A DNA stretch of 64,000 nucleotides, taken from positions 1 to 64,000 of the forward strand of contig JAZNZX010000074.1 in assembly GCA_045595185.1 (NCBI GenBank), read 5' to 3'. A model generated the notes under the pieces. That model saw only the letters and a list, made by a program, of their open reading frames with translations, was not told the origin of the DNA and made no database searches. Positions 7,866 through 14,907 of this stretch are shown here, piece by piece (positions within the stretch are counted from its first letter, which is position 1; every line of letters begins with the position of its first letter). Source of the DNA: Fimenecus sp045595185. GTDB lineage: Bacteria; Bacillota; Clostridia; Oscillospirales; Acutalibacteraceae. The translations under genes were made by a program, and so were the position numbers.

Positions 7866-7905
7866 CACCTATGAGGTTAGATGAGAATTTCTTACCTCAT
7901 AGGTG
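7866..7905 (-). terminator. Terminator of the GNAT gene
   Basis: Perfect 12-bp stem (CACCTATGAGGT at 7866-7877 with 7894-7905) with a 16-base loop. The minus-strand tail is TTTTA. It lies about 50 bases beyond the GNAT stop. Confidence 0.7.
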
Positions 7906-7952
7906 CTTTGTGTGTTGGTGGTTTTATTCACCTTTTTAATTTTTAGAATCCG

Positions 7953-8579
7953 TTAGAAAAGTTGTCCCGGAAGCTTCAGTTTTTCTTTAGGTGGGAATTG
8001 TTTGTCAAATTCTTCTGCTTTGTCTTCATCTACAAAGTATCCCTGTGGTGGAGCATATTCGCCTGTGATACCATCGAGATAACCTTTTTTCAGTTCTTTG
8101 CAAAGGAAGAATGACACATCTGCACCTTCAGGTAAACCGTGATAACGGATACCGAATTCACTGGCATAAGTAAAACCACTTTTGCCATAGAAATTGATGT
8201 TACCCTCAAAGCAGATTGCACCGAATCCCATTTCTGTTGCTTTTTCCAGAGAATAGTCAAGCAGGATTTTACCATAACCCTGACGCTTGAGTTCATTTGC
8301 AATACAGATAGGACCCATTGTTATGATAGGAATATCTCTGCCATCGTCGGCTTTAATCACAGCATGCATAAACATATTCTGTCCTATGATTTTGCCGCCC
8401 TTTTCCATAACAAAATCGAGTTCGTGGATAAATGCGTCATCGTTACGAAGTTGGTTGAGTACATAGTGCTCAAGGCAACCTGGACGATATACATTCCAGA
8501 ATGATTCCCTTACAAGATTTTCAACTTTTCTGTGTTCTTCTTTTCTTTCCAAACGGATAAGTATGTCATTTTTATTCAT
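7953..8579 (-). CDS. GNAT-family N-acetyltransferase
   Basis: 208 residues. A GNAT fold (PF13527/PF00583 type, COG3153-like) is indicated by the beta-strand segment IPIITMGPICI (about 94-104), the acetyl-CoA pyrophosphate loop RQGYGKILLDYS (about 109-120) and GFGAICFEGNINFYGKSGF (about 127-145). It transfers acetyl from acetyl-CoA to an amine; the substrate cannot be read from the sequence. Length is typical of this subgroup, which carries a C-terminal extension with the pattern PPQGYFVDEDKAEEFD. SD AGGAGG is seven bases from the ATG. A candidate leader peptide and hairpin lie upstream. Confidence 0.85.
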   Translation of the reverse strand: MNKNDILIRLERKEEHRKVENLVRESFWNVYRPGCLEHYVLNQLRNDDAFIHELDFVMEKGGKIIGQNMFMHAVIKADDGRDIPIITMGPICIANELKRQGYGKILLDYSLEKATEMGFGAICFEGNINFYGKSGFTYASEFGIRYHGLPEGADVSFFLCKELKKGYLDGITGEYAPPQGYFVDEDKAEEFDKQFPPKEKLKLPGQLF

Positions 8580-8614
8580 TATTTTTCCTCCTGAAAATTG
8601 TTGACATCAATATT

Positions 8615-8647
8615 GGGAGGTCGGTACGATTGTATGCCTGACCTCCC
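8615..8647 (-). promoter_or_regulatory. Strong hairpin between the leader ORF and the GNAT gene
   Basis: 8-bp G+C-rich arms GGGAGGTC (8615-8622) and GACCTCCC (8640-8647), with partial pairing of the 17-base loop. No U tract follows on either strand, so a simple terminator is unlikely. It sits 36 bases upstream of the GNAT start and could be an attenuator or translation-control stem. Confidence 0.45.
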
Positions 8648-8649
8648 GG

Positions 8650-8688
8650 TTAAGCCACAATCTCCAATGATTTGATTGTCTTTCTCAA
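8650..8688 (-). CDS. Candidate 12-residue leader peptide
   Basis: A TTG start at 8686-8688 is preceded, eight bases away, by an excellent AAAGGAG SD (8697-8703). It opens a 12-codon frame encoding (M)RKTIKSLEIVA, and the stop falls two bases before the GNAT-proximal hairpin. An SD of this quality serving a tiny frame directly upstream of a hairpin is the layout of a translation-attenuation leader. There is no comparative support, and chance cannot be excluded. Confidence 0.3.
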   Translation of the reverse strand: MRKTIKSLEIVA

Positions 8689-8765
8689 AAAGCAATCTCC
8701 TTTAAAAATAATATTTATAATCAAGCCCTAAGGCAGGACTAACTTTTATAAATTGGAATTTGTCG

Positions 8766-9281
8766 TTATAAATCAATATCAATTTCGTATTTGTCATCAA
8801 TAAGCAAATATTTGACTTTGTGCTTTTGAGCAAGTTCTAATACCCGTGCATTATCTAACAATACACTTTCCATAGTACACCATTCATCATTCATACGATT
8901 TTCAATAACATTTGCATATTTTGTTATATCTGCAAAATGATTCTTTATATAATTCTCGCTCATTACAAGGCAGTAGTATTTAATGTTTTCAAGATACTCT
9001 CGTTCAAAATCCTTTGCCCAATTAAAAGGAATGTAGCAACCTTCCACAATGAGATTCTGCTTATTTTCAATAGCAGTTTTTATCATTTCACGGACAATTG
9101 GCCATAAATATGTTGTGAGTTCTGTGTCATCACTCATAGGAGTAAGTTCTGTGTTTCCACTACGAATTAACCCCATTTTCAAATGGTCTATTGAAAGGTA
9201 TGGATATTTGTATTTCTCAAGCATTTTTTGTGCGAGGGCCGTTTTCCCTGTATGTGATGCACCGGTTATTATAATAATCAT
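8766..9281 (-). CDS. P-loop nucleoside/small-molecule kinase-like ATPase
   Basis: 171 residues from the ATG at 9281, which has AGGG nine bases upstream; a slightly longer form starts at 9290. A Walker A loop GASHTGKTALA follows the first beta strand MIIII. SIDHLKMGL is the substrate-lid region and NLIVEGCYIPFNW looks like Walker B. The fold resembles adenylate-kinase-like and zeta-toxin-like kinases (AAA_33 group). No antitoxin is adjacent, so a free-standing metabolic or phosphotransferase role is more likely than toxicity; the substrate is unknown. Promoter at 9318-9345. Confidence 0.75.
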   Translation of the reverse strand: MIIIITGASHTGKTALAQKMLEKYKYPYLSIDHLKMGLIRSGNTELTPMSDDTELTTYLWPIVREMIKTAIENKQNLIVEGCYIPFNWAKDFEREYLENIKYYCLVMSENYIKNHFADITKYANVIENRMNDEWCTMESVLLDNARVLELAQKHKVKYLLIDDKYEIDIDL

Positions 9282-9317
9282 TGCTTTCATCCCTACAAAT
9301 CCTTATTTATTAAACTA

Positions 9318-9345
9318 ATTATACCACCAACAAAACAAAAAGCAA
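9318..9345 (-). promoter_or_regulatory. Promoter of the P-loop kinase gene, overlapping a terminator arm
   Basis: TTGCTT (9340-9345), 16-base spacer and TATAAT (9318-9323) on the minus strand. The -35 lies inside the right arm and U tract of the terminator at 9341-9362. The same arrangement recurs at 10882-10927 and 13143-13172. Confidence 0.65.
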
Positions 9346-9362
9346 CAGAAAATACTGTTGCT
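9341..9362 (-). terminator. Terminator of the tag-MBL operon
   Basis: 8-bp stem AGCAACAG (9341-9348)/CTGTTGCT (9355-9362) with a six-base loop. On the minus strand it is followed by TTTTGTTTTG. It lies 15 bases past the MBL stop. Confidence 0.75.
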
Positions 9363-9377
9363 CTTATGTCACACAAA

Positions 9378-10256
9378 TTACACTCGCTCCCAAAGCAATA
9401 AATTGTTATCGAAGTTGGTCTTAACCTTATTTGTATCCTTTAACCACGCAAGATAGGAACGAATTGTACTACCAACAAGAACATATTGTTCAAAGGTCAT
9501 TGTTAGATTGTATTCAGTAAATATTTTCTGTAAAATTTGCTCAAAACAAAGTGGTTCTTTGCAAATGTCCGTAATTTTGTCTGCGATTTCATATGCCTTG
9601 TCAATGTTTAATTGTGCTAAAGGTACGATGTTTTCTGTGATTTCAGCATGGGACGGAACAAATATGTCAGCTTCAAGCTGTTTTACCATTTCAAGAGTTT
9701 TAATATAAGAACCAACATCGTAAATGAATCCGATTTGATATTTATCAAGAGTTTCTTTACTGGAAAGACAGTCAGCCAGATATACTACATTATCAGCGGT
9801 TCTGAAACCCACCATATTGAAAAAGTGTCCGGGTAATGAAATGGTCTGCCATCCATCAGGTAACACGGATTCATCAATAGGTTCTGCATTACTTTCCTGT
9901 GCCATCAGGAATTTGTGTTTTAAGTCTTTTGGTGGAAATCCACCATAGAGAAAACTTGGTTCTAACAGTGGATATTGAGTAAATGCACATTCAATGTCTG
10001 GAGCATAAATTTTACATTCTGTCTGTTTCTGCAAATATTGATTACCACCAATGTGGTCAGCATTAGAATGAGTGTTATAAATTGCTGAAAGTTTCCAAGA
10101 ATTTGCATCCAAAATCTGTCGCACTTTTCGACCAGCATCTTTATCATTACCACTATCTATAAGACAAACATCATTTTCATTTAGTTTTATAAGACCTATC
10201 TTTGCAGGACTCTGAATGTAGTAACTATTTCCCTTGATATGAACTAATTCATACAT
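9378..10256 (-). CDS. MBL-fold metallo-hydrolase
   Basis: 292 residues from the ATG at 10256, which has GGAGG 11 bases upstream; an in-frame TTG at 10277 is a weaker choice. The metallo-beta-lactamase fold shows LIDSGND (about 32-38), the metal motif, a later LPGHFFNMVGF and YLADCLS, and SHAEI near residue 208. The core motif reads THSNADH (H63, N65, D67, H68), so the second His of the usual HxHxDH is Asn. A C-terminal winged-helix-like region (about 225-290) follows. Substrate unknown. It is the second gene after tag, 32 bases downstream. Confidence 0.85.
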   Translation of the reverse strand: MYELVHIKGNSYYIQSPAKIGLIKLNENDVCLIDSGNDKDAGRKVRQILDANSWKLSAIYNTHSNADHIGGNQYLQKQTECKIYAPDIECAFTQYPLLEPSFLYGGFPPKDLKHKFLMAQESNAEPIDESVLPDGWQTISLPGHFFNMVGFRTADNVVYLADCLSSKETLDKYQIGFIYDVGSYIKTLEMVKQLEADIFVPSHAEITENIVPLAQLNIDKAYEIADKITDICKEPLCFEQILQKIFTEYNLTMTFEQYVLVGSTIRSYLAWLKDTNKVKTNFDNNLLLWERV

Positions 10257-10288
10257 GCTATCTTTTTCCTCCGTCAAGTCTTAATATT

Positions 10289-10843
10289 TTATTTATTATA
10301 TTTATATAAATAACAGTCTTTGTCGTGTGAATATATTACACCAATTGCTTGTAAATAGGAATATATAATAACAGAGCCGACAAATGTCATTCCTTTGCTT
10401 TGTAAATCTTTCGAAATAGCATCTGATAAATCATTCGTGGTTTTGTCCGTTTCATAAATAGTAATATCTTTAGTAAAAGTTCTTAAATAGTTATGAAAAG
10501 AGCCATATTCATCACTTATTGCCTTAAAGATTTTGCTGTTGTTGATGCTTGCATTGATTTTTCGTTTATTTCTTATAATACATTTATTATTTAACAATTC
10601 ATTTATTATATTGTCATCGTAAATAATCACTTTGTTTATATCAAAATCATCATACGCTTTTCTGAAACTGTCCCTTTTATTAAGAACACATTCCCAAGAT
10701 AAACCTGCTTGAAATGATTCCAAAATTAACATTTCGTACAGATATTTATCGTCAAAATTTTTAACACACCACTCATTGTCATGATATTCCACATACAAAG
10801 CATTTTTAAGGTTGCACCACTGACATCTTTTTTTATTATCCAT
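10289..10843 (-). CDS. tag: DNA-3-methyladenine glycosylase I
   Basis: 184 residues, family length. It excises 3-methyladenine from alkylated DNA. The zinc site seen in E. coli Tag is present: Cys in RCQWC near residue 5, His in YHDNEW (about 20), and the H-x3-C pair in SHDKDC near the C-terminus. The helix-hairpin-helix part and the catalytic Glu region LESFQAGLSW (about 42-51) are intact, and KGMTFVGSVIIYSYLQA matches the conserved C-terminal helix. One oddity is EWC where most family members have EWG. GAGG precedes the ATG. Confidence 0.93.
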   Translation of the reverse strand: MDNKKRCQWCNLKNALYVEYHDNEWCVKNFDDKYLYEMLILESFQAGLSWECVLNKRDSFRKAYDDFDINKVIIYDDNIINELLNNKCIIRNKRKINASINNSKIFKAISDEYGSFHNYLRTFTKDITIYETDKTTNDLSDAISKDLQSKGMTFVGSVIIYSYLQAIGVIYSHDKDCYLYKYNK

Positions 10844-10881
10844 ATTATATTTGCCTCTTTAAATTACTACGCTTACAAAAT

Positions 10882-10909
10882 ATTATATCATCCATAAAAA
10901 TAAAAGCAA
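10882..10909 (-). promoter_or_regulatory. Promoter of the tag-MBL operon
   Basis: TTGCTT (10904-10909), 16-base spacer and TATAAT (10882-10887) on the minus strand. It is built into the terminator arm of the next gene upstream, as in the two neighbouring gaps. Confidence 0.65.
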
Positions 10910-10927
10910 CAGCGAAATACTGTTGCT
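10905..10927 (-). terminator. Terminator of the MFS transporter gene
   Basis: AGCAACAG (10905-10912)/CTGTTGCT (10920-10927) stem identical to that at 9341-9362, with a seven-base loop. The minus-strand tail is TTTATTTTTAT. Confidence 0.7.
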
Positions 10928-10942
10928 GTGACATTGTTCGTC

Positions 10943-11038
10943 AAATTGGAGTTTGTCTAACTCATTTAATATTTTGTCTCCCCTGAAAGGGGAGCCGAGT
11001 ATCGACACTCACGAAAACAGTTCGACAAATTATAATTT
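10943..11038. mobile_element. Small MITE-like element (96 bp) between the MFS gene and its terminator
   Basis: Left end AAATTGGAGTTTGTC (10943-10957). Inverted right end AAATTATAATTTGTC (11024-11038) matches at 12 of 15 bases. These are the same two end motifs that bound 4956-5183. The interior has the hairpin CTCCCCTGAAAGGGGAG and CCGAGT, both also present near 36745-36760. It separates the MFS stop codon from its terminator, so it is transcribed in the 3' UTR. Confidence 0.6.
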
Positions 11039-11041
11039 ATA

Positions 11042-13102
11042 TTATTTAACTTTTACACTTTCATAAAGCTTTTCAATTTCACCAAGTTGTGTGTAATTTT
11101 CTGCCTGGATTATGAGGTTTCTTGCATCGTTATATGGCTTTGTGATTCTGCGATAAACGGAAACACCCTTTGTATATGCTTTAAGCTCTGCCTTTGCCTG
11201 ACGACGCTCTTTTTCAGAATTGTATTCTCTGTTTTTAATTTCTTCAGGTATTCTTTCGTCAGGAATTGTAAGATTATCTTTTCCGTATTTTTTAAGTAAT
11301 TTATATGAGCGTTTCTTTTCACGAGCAAGGTTTATAGCATCTGCTCGAATTTCTTTTTCTTCTTTCGTAGTCTTTGGAAGGCTCTTTGCTAATGCTTTTT
11401 CCGCTTTCCAATCATCATAAAGATAAATTTCACCAAAAGCCACAGTTTCCCTTGCAGAAATAAGCTTTGCCTTGTATCTTTCTGTGTTGAATTTATTGAT
11501 TTCTTCAACCACAAAAGGCAAGCCCTCAACAAATTCATTATATTTCTTTATTTCACGAATTTCCTGTTTGCTTAAAGATTTATCAATAGGTTTTTTAGCG
11601 AAATTTCCTTTTGCAGCTTCAATGATTTTCATTGTATCAATAAGCTGTTGGTCGTCAAGGTCACCGTTTCCATAGTCCTCAAACATAGCACGAATTTTAA
11701 GCACATTAACATAACCACGATGCTTGTTTTCTGTCAAATCATAGAAAAGATAAGGGATAAGATTCATTATTGAACCCACAACAGAACAGATAATGAGAAC
11801 TGTGAAAAGATTGTTTCTCAATTCGTCATTATAAAGAACTGTGTAGTCGTCTAAAAGTCCCATTTTTTCATAAATTGCAGGAATCACAAGACCTGTAAAG
11901 AAACCTAAAATTGTACCGATTAAAGTAAGTGGTGTAAAAAGTCCGTCAACACGAACACCTGTTTTCCATTGGTGATAATCTCGCATATCGGCAGAAATGT
12001 TAGGAAGATAAACATTCTGGAAGGTGTTTACGAATGTGGTGATATAGAAAATTACGCACATAAGCAAAAGATTATCACGAACTAAAAACAGACAACCATA
12101 CAAAACAACATTCAAGGAATTATGTAAAATCAAAAGATTTCGTTTGCCAAGCCATTTAATCATGAACGGTGCTAAAAGCATTGACCAAAGAGCAGCATTT
12201 GCAATAAGTGTGTTGGCAAGTCCCATATACACCTTGTCTTCACCATTGTTGGCATAGTTAAAAGTCCAGTTAATCATTACACCACTTGAACCCTCAAGGA
12301 AACCAAGCCAAGTAGCAGAGTTGATTATCCAGAAATATTTATTCTTCGCAACTTCACGCAAAGAGTCCATAAGGCTCACATATTCCACAGGTCGCTTTGG
12401 AATAACAATTCGTTCTTTCATTTTTGGCGCAAAAATAAAGAGAACAATAAGTCCGACCACAGTAAAACCGGGATAAATCACACGATAAGTCCAGATGTTA
12501 TCCATACCCCATGTAAGACCTGCAACCGTTGGAATAACAAGATTTGTAATTGTCGGAGCATTTGAGTATAAAACCTGTGAAATGCTCATTACATGTGCCC
12601 GTTCCTGGGCATTAGGAGTAACAACTTGTTTCAGATATGTAAAGGACTCGTTGTAAAAGCCTAAAAATGTCGACAGAATCACAAACATGAACCACACAAC
12701 AATTACTTTTGTACGATAATCCCAAGTTTCATAAGGCAACCAAACAAATATAGTTGAAATAAGCACTATCGGAATAGGAGTTCTTAAAAGAATCGGTATG
12801 AATTTACCACCGGGTAACTTGTGGTTATCAAGAAACCAACCTCTGAAAATTGCAATAGGCAGACCTATAATGTTTGCTAAAATAAGCATAATCTGTAAGT
12901 CCATTGGTTTAAGTCCGATACTTGCACCAACGATAAAGTTGTTAGCACTAAGACCTATTGCACTTGCAAGAGTTGATGCCCAATGAATACCGAACCCTGC
13001 AACACCTATGGTGGCAACTTCTTTGTATGGGACATAGTTACCCTCGGTAGGTGTATTCCAATGCTCTTTGATATTAAAAATTAAACTTTTAATTTTTCCC
13101 AT
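11042..13102 (-). CDS. MFS transporter (GPH-like) with long C-terminal cytoplasmic tail
   Basis: 686 residues. Roughly 1-470 form a 12-helix major-facilitator domain resembling the glycoside-pentoside-hexuronide:cation symporter group (N-terminal helices, conserved TYLKQVVTPNAQERAHVMS loop, DMRDYHQWKTGVRVDG between helices 10 and 11). Residues about 490-686 are hydrophilic, rich in Lys/Glu and predicted helical. Substrate is not readable; a sugar or sugar-conjugate is likely from the family. It is monocistronic with SD AAGGAG, promoter at 13143-13172 and terminator at 10905-10927. Confidence 0.85.
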   Translation of the reverse strand: MGKIKSLIFNIKEHWNTPTEGNYVPYKEVATIGVAGFGIHWASTLASAIGLSANNFIVGASIGLKPMDLQIMLILANIIGLPIAIFRGWFLDNHKLPGGKFIPILLRTPIPIVLISTIFVWLPYETWDYRTKVIVVWFMFVILSTFLGFYNESFTYLKQVVTPNAQERAHVMSISQVLYSNAPTITNLVIPTVAGLTWGMDNIWTYRVIYPGFTVVGLIVLFIFAPKMKERIVIPKRPVEYVSLMDSLREVAKNKYFWIINSATWLGFLEGSSGVMINWTFNYANNGEDKVYMGLANTLIANAALWSMLLAPFMIKWLGKRNLLILHNSLNVVLYGCLFLVRDNLLLMCVIFYITTFVNTFQNVYLPNISADMRDYHQWKTGVRVDGLFTPLTLIGTILGFFTGLVIPAIYEKMGLLDDYTVLYNDELRNNLFTVLIICSVVGSIMNLIPYLFYDLTENKHRGYVNVLKIRAMFEDYGNGDLDDQQLIDTMKIIEAAKGNFAKKPIDKSLSKQEIREIKKYNEFVEGLPFVVEEINKFNTERYKAKLISARETVAFGEIYLYDDWKAEKALAKSLPKTTKEEKEIRADAINLAREKKRSYKLLKKYGKDNLTIPDERIPEEIKNREYNSEKERRQAKAELKAYTKGVSVYRRITKPYNDARNLIIQAENYTQLGEIEKLYESVKVK

Positions 13103-13142
13103 TTTCCTTCTCCTTGTGAAAAATAATCATTTAACTAAACCA

Positions 13143-13172
13143 ATTATACCATTCACACAAAACAAAAAGCAA
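13143..13172 (-). promoter_or_regulatory. Promoter of the MFS transporter gene
   Basis: TTGCTT (13167-13172), 18-base spacer and TATAAT (13143-13148). The flanking AACAAAAAGCAACAG is the same block as in the two terminator/promoter modules, but the partner terminator arm is missing here. Confidence 0.6.
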
Positions 13173-13685
13173 CAGTATATATTATCTCAAACAAAAAGAC
13201 CACACTGTTTAATTGCGTAGCCATTCAAAATTTTGTGATTGTGCTATTGCACATTATTAACTTCAGTATTCAAAATGAATAAATAACAAGCGTTGCATTA
13301 AGGATTTGTAGTCCCTCTTGCAACGCTTGTTTCATATAATATATTTATACATTATTTGATAAATAATTTAATAGTTTTCGCAAAATTCGTGATATGTTAT
13401 TTAAATGTATGGTAGTATATAATAAAATTTATAAATTCTATTTTAAACTACGCTAGTCAGGTTGTGAACTCATACTCCCTTTTGCAAACGCTTTTAGGCT
13501 AATGATGTTATAAATTCATAAAAAACAAATCCTCATATAAATAAAAAGACTACAAAGTGTTGATACTGCGTAGTCTTTCGTGTTTTATACCACTTAAAAT
13601 TGTCTATTTTTTATTTACTGTTGCACTTCACATGATAACATGCCCACCTCCCTCGTCAGAGGGAGACGATACTATATGCTGTTTG
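13173..13685. other. Non-coding stretch with two hairpins and a degenerate repeat pair
   Basis: I find no convincing gene in this roughly 510-base gap. It holds a perfect 13-bp inverted repeat (13285-13297 with 13319-13331) without a clear U tract. A 9-bp stem AAAGACTAC/GTAGTCTTT (13545-13553/13570-13578) is followed by CGTGTTTTAT and looks like a terminator. The 13191-13222 segment (AAAAAGACCACACTGTTTAA, then GCGTAG) resembles 13543-13575, so part of the gap may be an old duplication. A CCTCCCT/AGGGAG stem near 13651 resembles the intergenic repeats elsewhere in the window. Confidence 0.5.
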
Positions 13686-14057
13686 CTATTTTTCATTTAA
13701 TTTTCGTTGTAAATATTTAGGTAATTTTTCAACAACAACCATGTAACTATGGTCAATCATTTCAATTATAATTTCGTCGGGTACTGAACCATTCAACAGA
13801 AATGTATTGAAATACGGTTGTTGAACAGGTGGACAATGATAACCTCTGACAACGACATCAGGAAACATTTGTCTATAAAACTGCCCTGTCATAGCATCAC
13901 ATTTAAGTGTAACGGTGTCATTGCCTTTAAGCTGAAAAAACTGTGCAAATATTTTCTTTTCTACTTTAATTATTTCTGAATCAGGACCAAATGGATGGTC
14001 AATGTATGCACCGTTTTTTGAAAGACAATATTCAATCAATTCTTGTGGAGTTTTCAT
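13686..14057 (-). CDS. MmcQ/YjbR family protein
   Basis: 123 residues, typical family length (PF04237). N-terminal LIEYCLSKNGAYIDHPFGPD, then the KVEKKIFAQF strand, TLKCD and a C-terminal IDHSYMVVVEKLPKYLQ match the CyaY-like fold of this family. Family members are described as DNA-binding-like, but the role is unsettled. It starts inside the trmL stop (ATGA overlap of four bases), so the two genes are translationally coupled. Confidence 0.88.
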   Translation of the reverse strand: MKTPQELIEYCLSKNGAYIDHPFGPDSEIIKVEKKIFAQFFQLKGNDTVTLKCDAMTGQFYRQMFPDVVVRGYHCPPVQQPYFNTFLLNGSVPDEIIIEMIDHSYMVVVEKLPKYLQRKLNEK

Positions 14058-14560
14058 TGTTGGTCACTCCAATTATAATTTCTCAATTCACCTGATTCAA
14101 GAAGTGTAGGGTAGTCCCATTGTCTGAGTGTCTCATAAACACCGATTGCAACTGCGTTTGAAAGGTTAAGGCTTCTGGCCTCGTCAATCATTGGAATACG
14201 AACGCATTTGTCAGCATTGGCAAAAAGTAAATCTTCAGGAAGTCCTGCAGTTTCTTTGCCGAAAACAAGATATGTGTTGTCAGGATATGAAACGTCCGAA
14301 TGTCTTTTTTGTGCTTTTGTTGAAAAATAGAAGAAATTTCCACCTTTATTTTTTTCGAAAAACTCTTCCATTGTGTCGTAGTATGTAATATCAAGCAAAT
14401 ACCAATAGTCAAGACCTGCTCGTTTTAACTTTTTATCATCAGGAGTAAATCCCATTTTGCCAACAAGATGAAGTCTTGCACCTGTTGCAGCACAAGTTCT
14501 TGCAACATTGCCTGTATTCTGTGGAATTTCCGGTTCAACCATTACAATATTCAATGTCAT
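14054..14560 (-). CDS. trmL: tRNA (cytidine(34)-2'-O)-methyltransferase
   Basis: 168 residues. This small SPOUT methyltransferase modifies the wobble base of tRNA-Leu isoacceptors with S-adenosylmethionine. Diagnostic parts are the N-terminal VMVEPEIPQNTGNVARTCAATGA (with the motif 1 Asn-Arg), LVFGKETAGLPEDLL (about 100-114, knotted cofactor loop) and RIPMIDEARSLNLSNAVAI at the C-terminal knot. SD AAGGTGA. It is the first gene of a two-gene operon with the MmcQ-type gene. Confidence 0.95.
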   Translation of the reverse strand: MTLNIVMVEPEIPQNTGNVARTCAATGARLHLVGKMGFTPDDKKLKRAGLDYWYLLDITYYDTMEEFFEKNKGGNFFYFSTKAQKRHSDVSYPDNTYLVFGKETAGLPEDLLFANADKCVRIPMIDEARSLNLSNAVAIGVYETLRQWDYPTLLESGELRNYNWSDQQ

Positions 14561-14716
14561 AAAATCACCTTAATTTTCAAAATTTTTCTAAATCAAAGTA
14601 TAACATTTTTAGAAATAATTTAAAATAGATTTTGCTCATTTTTTTCGTTTTCTTTCAAAAAATATTACTGCTCATTAAAAATGAATGAGCAAAATTCGAA
14701 AGAAAGGGGAATAATA

Positions 14717-14896
14717 ATGGATAAAAAACAAGTCGGCAAGGTTGTAGGTGCAGGTATGCTTGCAGGTACAGCGGCAATGGCTATGTCAGGTGCAATGTCT
14801 GATAAATCAACTAAAAAGAAGATGAAAAAAACAGCTAAAAAGGCTATGAATACTGTAACAGATGTAGTTGACAGCGTTAATAAGATGATGAACTAA
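14717..14896 (+). CDS. Small lysine-rich YtxH-like protein
   Basis: 59 residues from the ATG at 14717, chosen because AGAAAGGGGA sits directly upstream; a longer frame from 14681 lacks an SD. An N-terminal small-residue stretch (GKVVGAGMLAGTAAMAMSGAM, which has glycine-zipper character) is followed by a basic run KKKMKKTAKKA and an amphipathic VTDVVDSVNKMMN. This resembles short YtxH/DUF-type proteins, with no known activity. It lies 11 bases upstream of the deacetylase gene and is probably cotranscribed with it. Confidence 0.65.
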   Translation: MDKKQVGKVVGAGMLAGTAAMAMSGAMSDKSTKKKMKKTAKKAMNTVTDVVDSVNKMMN

Positions 14897-14907
14897 GGTA
14901 AGCACTT

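Noticed and set aside
8615..8647. G+C-rich hairpin as a simple terminator or a known riboswitch
   Set aside because: No U tract on either strand and no conserved riboswitch core that I recognise; kept as a possible attenuator stem.
8766..9281. P-loop kinase as a zeta-type toxin
   Set aside because: No epsilon-like antitoxin partner and no overlap with a small gene; only the general fold fits.
13285..13331. 13-bp inverted repeat as an attachment site
   Set aside because: No integrase, no tRNA and no second copy; it is most likely a transcription-related hairpin.
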